Shown piece after piece: positions 57,771 through 64,000 of a DNA stretch of 64,000 nt. The stretch lies in NCBI RefSeq assembly GCF_014356525.2, contig NC_052512.1, positions 668,797 through 732,796 on the forward strand. The letters are read 5' to 3'. The first letter of the stretch is position 1. The number at the start of each line of letters is the position of its first letter. A model generated the notes under the pieces. That model worked only from the letters and a program-made list of their open reading frames with translations. It did no database searches and was not told where the DNA came from. The DNA comes from Nilaparvata lugens (Eukaryota > Arthropoda > Insecta > Hemiptera > Delphacidae). Made by a program: the position numbers and the translations under genes.

Positions 57771-58870
57771 CTATACCTGATCCACAGGTACATATTTACA
57801 TCGTCCATCTGGTAACCGGACTTTTATACGTGGTCGACCTGCTCTTCTGCGCTTGCCTGGTGTTGTGTTGCGGTGGCACAGCACCAGATCCATATTTTTA
57901 GATGGGCCTGGTCTGGGATCCAGTGGGACTATCTGCTTTGTGTTGACCGTGATGCTAACATCTGACTCGACACGAACTGGAACTCGCCTCACTGAGACCT
58001 CAACCGTCTCTTTGTCATTTAAGGGTGACTCTGATCCTTTCACTATCACCCTCTGTTTTGTCATGTGAAGCGGGGGTGTCAGTTGGTCTGTGGAGGCTGG
58101 TATCTCACCTCGAGTTATCCTCTCCATTTCGACTGCTGGGCTAGATTCTGACTTGCCATGAGGTGGCATTTGTTCCATCCTAACTTTCTCGGAGTTCAAA
58201 GTCTTTGCTCTGACAGTTGGAGCATAAATCGCGGCCTGTCGTTCAGAGTCATTCATTCCATCACAGTGATCAACTATGTCATCCCTGGATGCTTGTCTTG
58301 GAATATATGACAACTCTGCCTCTCTATCAATCAAGGCATTGGGTTCGACTCTGTTCAAACCATCCTTCTTGAACATCCTTCTGTTCTGACTCTTGTTGTC
58401 TGGAGATTGGAGTCTACAGCCGCTATTGTTGGGACTGATGTTCTTTCAGTCCTCAATAAGAGCAATCGTGACATAATTCGCTGACTTGAAGGATTCAATT
58501 GGGGAGGATCCCACTCCACCTCTCTCGTGGATGTGTGAATATTCACTTTGTTATCACGCATAAATTCCATGCCTAATAGCAACTCTTGTCCAAGTCCTTC
58601 CATTATAGACGCCACTAGTGGAACTGTGATTTGTCCTATAGTTACATTAGTTGTCAGCTTCCCATTAAATGGGGTAGATCGTCCATCAGCTAATATTGCG
58701 TGGTGATGAGTTGGTACCTTCCTTATCATCCCTATTTTTTTGAGAACTTCATAAACCTCATTACTCATATAATTAGCTTCAGCGCCACTATCTAGTAATG
58801 CCCGACCTTTTTTTACCACCGATTGTCACAGTAATGAATAGTCTGTTGTCCCTTGATGATTCTTTAATCA
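57771..58870 (-). pseudogene. retroviral-type aspartic protease and C-terminal domain
   Basis: The protease begins near 58865 (DNRLFITVTIGG) and has the intact triad in RALLDSGAEANYM near 58780-58815. The flap-like ILADGRSTPF and LLLGMEFM follow, the latter corresponding to the conserved ILG segment. A frame change near 58370 leads into a 200-codon region of unknown role that ends with a basic RRRAGRPRIKVRLPDG motif and a stop at 57771. There is no reverse transcriptase, RNase H or integrase before the LTR. The frame break at 58806-58812 is in a T7 run. Confidence 0.75.
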
Positions 58871-60149
58871 CAGGAATCCTGTGTGCCGTTCGCATAACTG
58901 CTGTCTTGTTCGGAGTTTTATTCTCCTTCTGCACATCACAGACACTTTTCAGTGCTCTCTTTCCGCTCCTTTTACATGGTGGATATCGGGACAGTGTGAT
59001 CTCCAGTGCCCCGGTCTCTTGTATTGCCCACACATGGGTTCAGACTCACTAAGAGATGGTCTGTTACTAGTAGGGGTTATAACTGTCTCAACCTTGAGCC
59101 TTGTAATCTTTTTCGTGTCCTCAATCATGTGAACTCTCGAATTCTGTCTATTCTGTTTCTCCTCTGCTTTTATTTGTTCATACTCCCTCGCGAATTTTTC
59201 CAATTCGTTGATACTATGAACATCTGATTGCCGAATATACAATTTGTACCGTGGGAGGAGATTCTTATACACTCTCTGTAATTTATTCGTCTCTGTGAAA
59301 CCTCCTCGACGCCTCATGAGTGTCAGTACATCTTCGAGAAATTCGTCAAACGATTCACCTTCCCTTTGCTTCCTTGCCTGAATTAGATTCTCGAGGTCCT
59401 CCTCATAGGTAAGTGGGTAGTAGCGTGATCTGAATCTGTCACAAAACTGTCCCATGATTTCCACTGGTCACGACGATTACGCATCCATAGAGTAGCTTTA
59501 CCAACAAGTAATCAGGCAGCGCGACTAGTAGCTGGTTGCCAGTGAGCCCATAAGCTTGTTGTAGCTCATCTAGCCTTTCTAAGAAGCTGGGAGCATCTGA
59601 TTGGCCATCGAATGACAGTCTCCAGCTTCTTACTTTGTCACATACCGCCCCTGGGTCCATGAGGGGGTTTGTGTGAATGTTGGTTCCAACTTCAGCATGA
59701 GTACCTGTTGCTGAGTGTCCGGATTCCTCACTGCTTCTGCTCACTATTCCGGGACTTGGGCTGGGATAACGTACAGCCATCTTCTTATGTTGTTCTACTA
59801 ACAACCTTCTCAACTCAGCAAGTGTTCCAGATGACACTATGCCCCAATCTTGTAGAAGATTGAATGCTTCTTCCTTTTTCAATTTATAAATCCATGAAAC
59901 TCTGGGGTCGGTTATCACCTCGGGGTTTACGTCGTCAACTGACTGATCCTCTGTCAGCTCCTGGTGTTGAGCATCTGAATCAGACCCGTCCTGTTCATTC
60001 ATGATTCTTACTTCGTTGCCTCGTGCCCCAAGTGCGGGCGCCAATCTATCACGTACACCCTGAGTAGCTTCAGAGGTGGGTGATTGATACCCAGGTGTTG
60101 CTCCTGGATGACTTCGCTCAGTCGTAATGTGGGCGGGGAAAGGAGGCAA
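58870..60149 (-). pseudogene. gag of LTR retrotransposon
   Basis: Starts at an ATG at 60149. A SAP-like helix pair (LKKEEAFNLLQDWGI...LAELRRLLVEQ) near 59890-59790 precedes a capsid domain (WRLSFDGQSDAPSFLERLDE; YYPLTYEEDLENLIQARKQ; FLEDVLTLMRRRGGF), the fold of gypsy-type Gag. A single zinc knuckle near 59030 reads CGQYKRPGHWRSHC, with Tyr where the second Cys should be. Frame changes occur near 59500, 59455 and 58960. The last could be a natural gag-protease frameshift, but no slippery site is clear. Confidence 0.75.
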
Positions 60150-60235
60150 GTCGAAGTTCCTCTTCCTTCTCTTTGTCCCTCAGCTGGCGTGAACAGCACC
60201 TCCTGGTGCTTCTGACGGTGTGAAGGTCGCTCTCT

Positions 60236-60250
60236 TCTCTGATGACACCA
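60236..60250 (-). other. primer-binding site (tRNA-Leu-like)
   Basis: On the minus strand, TGGTGTCATCAGAGAAG begins six bases after the 5' LTR end. Its first eight bases match the TGGTGTCA used by tRNA-Leu-primed elements. Confidence 0.55.
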
Positions 60251-60256
60251 CTTTGA

Positions 60257-61587
60257 TGTAATTTTGTATCGGCCTTACGGCCTCGGTTCCGCTCCAGTGG
60301 AGTAGGAAAAGGAAGGACAGAAAGGATAGGGACGGCAGACAACGGTCCGCTGTGCCCTGGGGAGAAGGAAGAATAGGGACGGCAGACAACAGTCCGCTGT
60401 GCCCTGGGAGAAGGAAGAATAGGGACGGCAGACAACGGTCCGCTGTGCCCTGAGGAGAAGAAAGAATAGGGACGGCAGACAACGGTCCGCTGTGCCCTGA
60501 GGGGATGGAAAGAATAGGGACGGCAGACAACGGTCCGCTGTGCCCTGGGGAAATGGGAGGATAGGGACGGCAGACAACGGTCCGCTGTGCCCTAGGGAGA
60601 TGGGAGGACAGGGACGGCAGACAACGGTCCGCTGTGCCCTGGGGGAATGGGAGGTCAGGGACGGCAGACAACGGTCCGCTGTGCCCTGGGGAAATGGGAG
60701 GACAGGGACGGCAGACAACGGTCCGCTGTGCCCTAGGTGATGGGAGGTCAGGGACGGCAGACAACGGTCCGCTGTGCCTGGGGAAATGGGAGGACAGGGA
60801 CGGCAGACAACGGTCCGCTGTGCCCTGGGGGAATGGAAGGTCAGGGACGGCAGACAACGGTCCGCTGTGCCCTGGGGAAATGGGAGGACAGGGACGGCAG
60901 ACAACGGTCCGCTGTGCCCTAGGGTGATGGGAGGTCAGGGACGGCAGACAACGGTCCGCTGTGCCCTGGGGAAATGGGAGGACAGGGACGGCAGACAACG
61001 GTCCGCTGTGCCCTAGGTAGATGGGAGGACAGGGACGGCAGACAACGGTCCGCTGTGCCCTAGGTAGATGGGAGGACAGGGACGGCAGACAACGGTCCGC
61101 TGTGCCCTAGGGTGATGGGAGGTCAGGGACGGCAGACAACGGTCCGCTGTGCCCTGGGGAAATGGGAGGACAGGGACGGCAGACAACGGTCCGCCGTGCC
61201 CTAGGTAGATGGGAGGACAGGGACGGCAGACAACGGTCCGCTGTGCCCTAGGTAGATGGGAGACAGGGACGGCAGACAACGGTCCGCTGTGCCCTTGGGA
61301 GATGGAAGGTTAGGGACGTACGGCAGCCAACGGGCCGCTGTACCAGGAGCAGGAAGGTTGTGAGCGGAATGCTGTGGTCTGGGGCTCGTCCGGCCTTTAA
61401 ATACTCCCCCAAATTGGAGGGGATGGAGTAGTGCCGCCGCCAGAGGCGGTGGAAATCGTCTTGATGCGCGGAAGATTATGCGCCATCGGTACCTTCCTTA
61501 TCTCCGCGGTCGGCTAGCATTGCTGATAGCCGAGCATCTTTCAATAATATTATTTACTATTTTCTCGTCACAATTTTACTTGTGACA
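60257..61587 (-). repeat. 5' LTR of gag-protease retrotransposon (1331 bp)
   Basis: On the minus strand it starts TGTCACAAGTAAAATTGTG at 61587 and ends ACAAAATTACA at 60257. It contains about 21 minisatellite units between about 60320 and 61310. The order of unit variants in the right part, including the rare CCGCCGTGCC unit, is the same as in the 3' LTR, so the array was copied as part of the LTR. Confidence 0.85.
60320..61310. repeat. 47-bp minisatellite array (~21 units)
   Basis: Core GGGACGGCAGACAACGGTCC then GCTGTGCCCT, plus a variable GGGGAAATGGGAGGACA-type end. Because 47 is not a multiple of three, all frames of the array are open for long stretches on both strands; these are not genes. 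The core has an imperfect dyad (GGCA...CGGTCCG...TGCC). Confidence 0.95.
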
Positions 61588-61640
61588 GTTTGAATAAGAT
61601 GCAACTTAGAAAGCAGTAGGCCTACTACTGTATTCAACTG

Positions 61641-62345
61641 TACTATGGTGAAGAGATTCAGCCACACCGTACCGCGTCCACTGTTTCCCCTTCCACAACG
61701 TTAAATCGAATCGCAAATAATAACAATATACACCAATGGATTCGCAATGAATGTGGCTACATTAAATATTTGTCTAATTCACTTTAGATTATTTGCTTCG
61801 AAGTTAATCGGAGAAAACAAAATCAAATCGACAAACCCCTTAATTTTCACATATATATTATTTTATCAAGGAAACTGTTCGATTTATTGAGGAAATGAAT
61901 ATAACTAATATTGTAGTCCTTAATTTAACGAATCGAATGACATATGATAGATTTTTCCGATTAATGGTTACAGAGATAATTGATATCCAGTTGCTGTTAC
62001 TATGGCTAAGAGAGTCAGCCACGCCGTACCCCGTCGACTGTTTCCCCTTCCACAGCGTCAAATCGAATCGCAAATACATAACAATATACATCAATGGATT
62101 TGCAATGAGAGTGGCTACATTAATTATTTGGCTCATTTCCTTTAAAACTATTTGTTTCGGAGTTAATCGAAAAAAACAGAAAAATCAAATTACAAACCCT
62201 TGAAATTTCACATATATATTATTTTATCAAGAAAACTCTCAATTTTATTGAAAAAAATGAATATAACTAATTTTGTAGTCCATAATGTAACAAATCGAAT
62301 GGCATATTATAGAACTGTTTCCGATCAATGGTTACAGAGATAATG
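61641..62345. repeat. tandem duplication, period 357 bp
   Basis: 61641-61997 and 61998-62345 align along their length (TACTATGG...AGAG(A/T)TCAGCCAC, CTGTTTCCCCTTCCAC, AATGAATATAACTAAT, GGTTACAGAGATAAT), with about 15 percent difference. No coding frame is shared. Confidence 0.75.
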
Positions 62346-62810
62346 ATTTCCCGTGTTTACCTGCATTTTTCATGTTTCAGGGGGCTGGGGCGGAAAGCTC
62401 CAAGGGGATTTCTTGGGACTTTTGGGAGAATGACCTCTGGGAGGGTTCTATTGATGGTGGGAAATTCAGCTTTTATTAATTTTCGGATCGAAACTGCTTT
62501 TTTGGACCTTCATTGACTGGGCTAATAGGCCTACCCGTGGCATGGATTATTAATTTTCAGCTAGAACAGTTTTTTGACACAAAGTGCACAAAAGTGCATA
62601 AACGTCTACAGTTTCATCAATGCTGTATTTTTGACCAAGAACCAAAATTGTACAACGACAGATTGCACTACGATTCTGATGTGTTTCCACTGACATTCTT
62701 AATAAACAATTCATACATACACAATTATATTTATTTGAAAACTTCACGAAATCGGACGAATCAAACATTTAAAAAAAATTCACATTTATATTTCACCACA
62801 TGTAAAGCCA
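62346..62810. other. unassigned
   Basis: A TTTCATGTTTCAG-GGGG sequence at 62367-62385 looks like a splice acceptor with a short G-rich open stretch, but no product can be recognised. Confidence 0.3.
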
Positions 62811-62965
62811 GTTACACACACATCGATTTTTGTTCGTACGATATTTTTTTCGTCCTTAAGAATTCTATCACATTAAATGGAACTTGAGAAACATCATCTG
62901 TTTAGTCTAATAGCACTTATAAGGACAGCAAAAAAAGTACGAACAAAAATCGATTTGTGTGTAGC
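62811..62965. mobile_element. MITE, 155 bp
   Basis: Ends GTTACACACACATCGATTTT and (reverse) GCTACACACAAATCGATTTT, 29 bp with two mismatches. Non-coding. Confidence 0.75.
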
Positions 62966-62979
62966 GTTCAACTCGTTCA

Positions 62980-63240
62980 ATTTGGGCTTTTTGAGGCCCG
63001 AGGCTACCTCTAGATTTTAATCTGTTTTGATTCGCGGCTTGATTGAGACTGATCTTTCCACGCAAGTTATGAACAAACAATAGGCAGGTGAGCGCTCTAT
63101 CCAATATAGGTTTCCATCTGATAACAATGCTCCTTATTTCAAAATACACCCGATTGTTAGCTTCAACCATCATCACTACCTTCATTATCCTCACATTGAG
63201 ATCTTGCACAATGATATAAGTTGATAAGATCATGTTCAAT
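62980..63240 (-). repeat. repeat C, partial copy 2
   Basis: Reverse complement of 63085-63200 aligns with the loop of the foldback at 16580-16710 (TCAATGTGAGGA, GATGATGGTTGAAGCT, GGAGCATTGTT, ATAGAGCGCT). The foldback arms are not obvious here. Confidence 0.6.
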
Positions 63241-63417
63241 CAGAATCACCCGTTGGATGCACTCGATTTCAGGATTTCCTAGTGGGGAGGCGCTTATAAG
63301 GACTCATCAAGGATCAAAATTTCAAACACTCATAACTTTTGACTCAATGATCGGATCTCCTCGAACTACATCTCATTCTGTTCAGCTCGTCAAGGCTGTT
63401 CAAATTCATGGATTATA

Positions 63418-63724
63418 AAGCGGGGTCCATACTGAACAAATGTTCGACAAACATGTTTGTTGCAACAGTCTGGGCGAATTCTATTATGTTTGACAAACAA
63501 TGTTCGCCTGTGACAAGTGTGGACGTGTCACAAATCAAAATATTTATAAGTGAGGAGAACAGGTTTCATGTTTTACAGCAAACACTGAAAATGTTTGGGA
63601 GAACAGTAATTTTTCGCTTGACAATCAATGATAGTCTAAACTTTTAAAATGTTTGTCCTGAGCCCCTCATCAAATATGTTTCCCGAACATGTATGTCGAA
63701 CATTGTTCAGTGTGGACACGGCTT
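63418..63724. mobile_element. MITE, 307 bp
   Basis: Left end AAGCGGGGTCCATACTGAAC, right end (reverse) AAGCCGTGTCCACACTGAAC, about 32 bp. No clear target duplication. The interior is non-coding. Confidence 0.7.
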
Positions 63725-64000
63725 CAGTCATATTCGTTATAGACATGAGAAGTTTATATTTAAGTGTACTTTGAACCTATATTTCAATGCACGAAAGAAT
63801 ACAAAATTTCATATTCAAAGCTGCTTCTTGTGAATAATTCAGACAAAGATTCAAAATTCAGTCAGGTTTGTACAGAATTTTTTCCTCTTTTAACTCCGAT
63901 GTACAATACTCTAGATCTTGACACCATAAAAATGTTACAGCCAGTTGAAATGATCGCGATTCCCGGTTTTTTCTTTTCCAGCAATTTTCTGTTAAGGGCC
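63725..64000. other. unassigned
   Basis: No gene or repeat recognised in the last 276 bases. Confidence 0.4.

Noticed and set aside
60180..61279. Long open frames (up to 272 codons) on both strands
   Set aside because: They follow from the 47-bp minisatellite, whose unit is not a multiple of three and lacks stops; repetitive peptides appear in all frames.
62379..62516. G-rich exon after a TTTCAG acceptor
   Set aside because: No donor, no recognisable peptide, and the region is next to repeats.

Overview
The window looks like intergenic and intronic DNA of an insect nuclear genome. It is AT-rich, has GT-AG introns and TATA/Inr-type promoters, and about two thirds of it is transposable elements and their relics. 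Several interspersed repeats and Penelope-like, BEL/Pao, errantivirus-type and PHD-finger LINE relics suggest a sap-feeding hemipteran, perhaps a planthopper. That placement is inference from memory of repeat styles and was not checked by search. No prokaryotic operon, CRISPR or rRNA was seen. There are two 100-N assembly gaps (23239-23338 and 56686-56785).

Layout. 1-4206: a tRNA-related repeat, then a Ty3/gypsy-type retrotransposon with 135-bp LTRs and decayed gag-pol. 5113-9240: a Penelope-like element (PLE1) with inverted ends, dispersed repeats, a second PLE1 3' end and a LINE ORF1 relic. 9241-17515: LTR-like and foldback repeats and a GC-rich Arg/Lys-coding patch. 17516-25523: host-like islands, namely a terminal coding exon (17951-18081) and two promoter plus tiny-first-exon units (22178-22450 and 25437-25523), separated by LINE relics. 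26729-42773: a second Penelope-like element (PLE2) split by a nest of insertions. A TG...CA solo-LTR-like element (27472-41925, ACTC duplication) sits in PLE2. A BEL/Pao retrotransposon (28298-40492, AATA duplication) sits in that, and a 5'-truncated LINE (37711-40330) sits in the BEL 3' LTR. 45650-48307: 3' half of an errantivirus-type element with an env relic. 48600-56170: MITEs, PLE ends, LINE tails and dispersed repeats. 56231-56643 (minus): last exon of a Cys-rich single-pass membrane protein, best guess a furin-type convertase. 56786-61587 (minus): a young LTR retrotransposon with gag and protease but no reverse transcriptase or integrase, whose LTRs carry a 47-bp GC-rich minisatellite. 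61588-64000: a 357-bp tandem duplication and MITEs.

How parts relate. The only candidates for functional host sequence are four short exonic islands. The rest records waves of retrotransposition. The gag-protease element would need its reverse transcriptase and integrase from a relative. The order PLE2, solo-LTR-like element, BEL, LINE gives a relative dating. Many ORFs are broken by single-base, often homopolymer, indels even where LTRs are otherwise identical, so some frameshifts may be assembly error. All calls come from reading the sequence; no database search was run.
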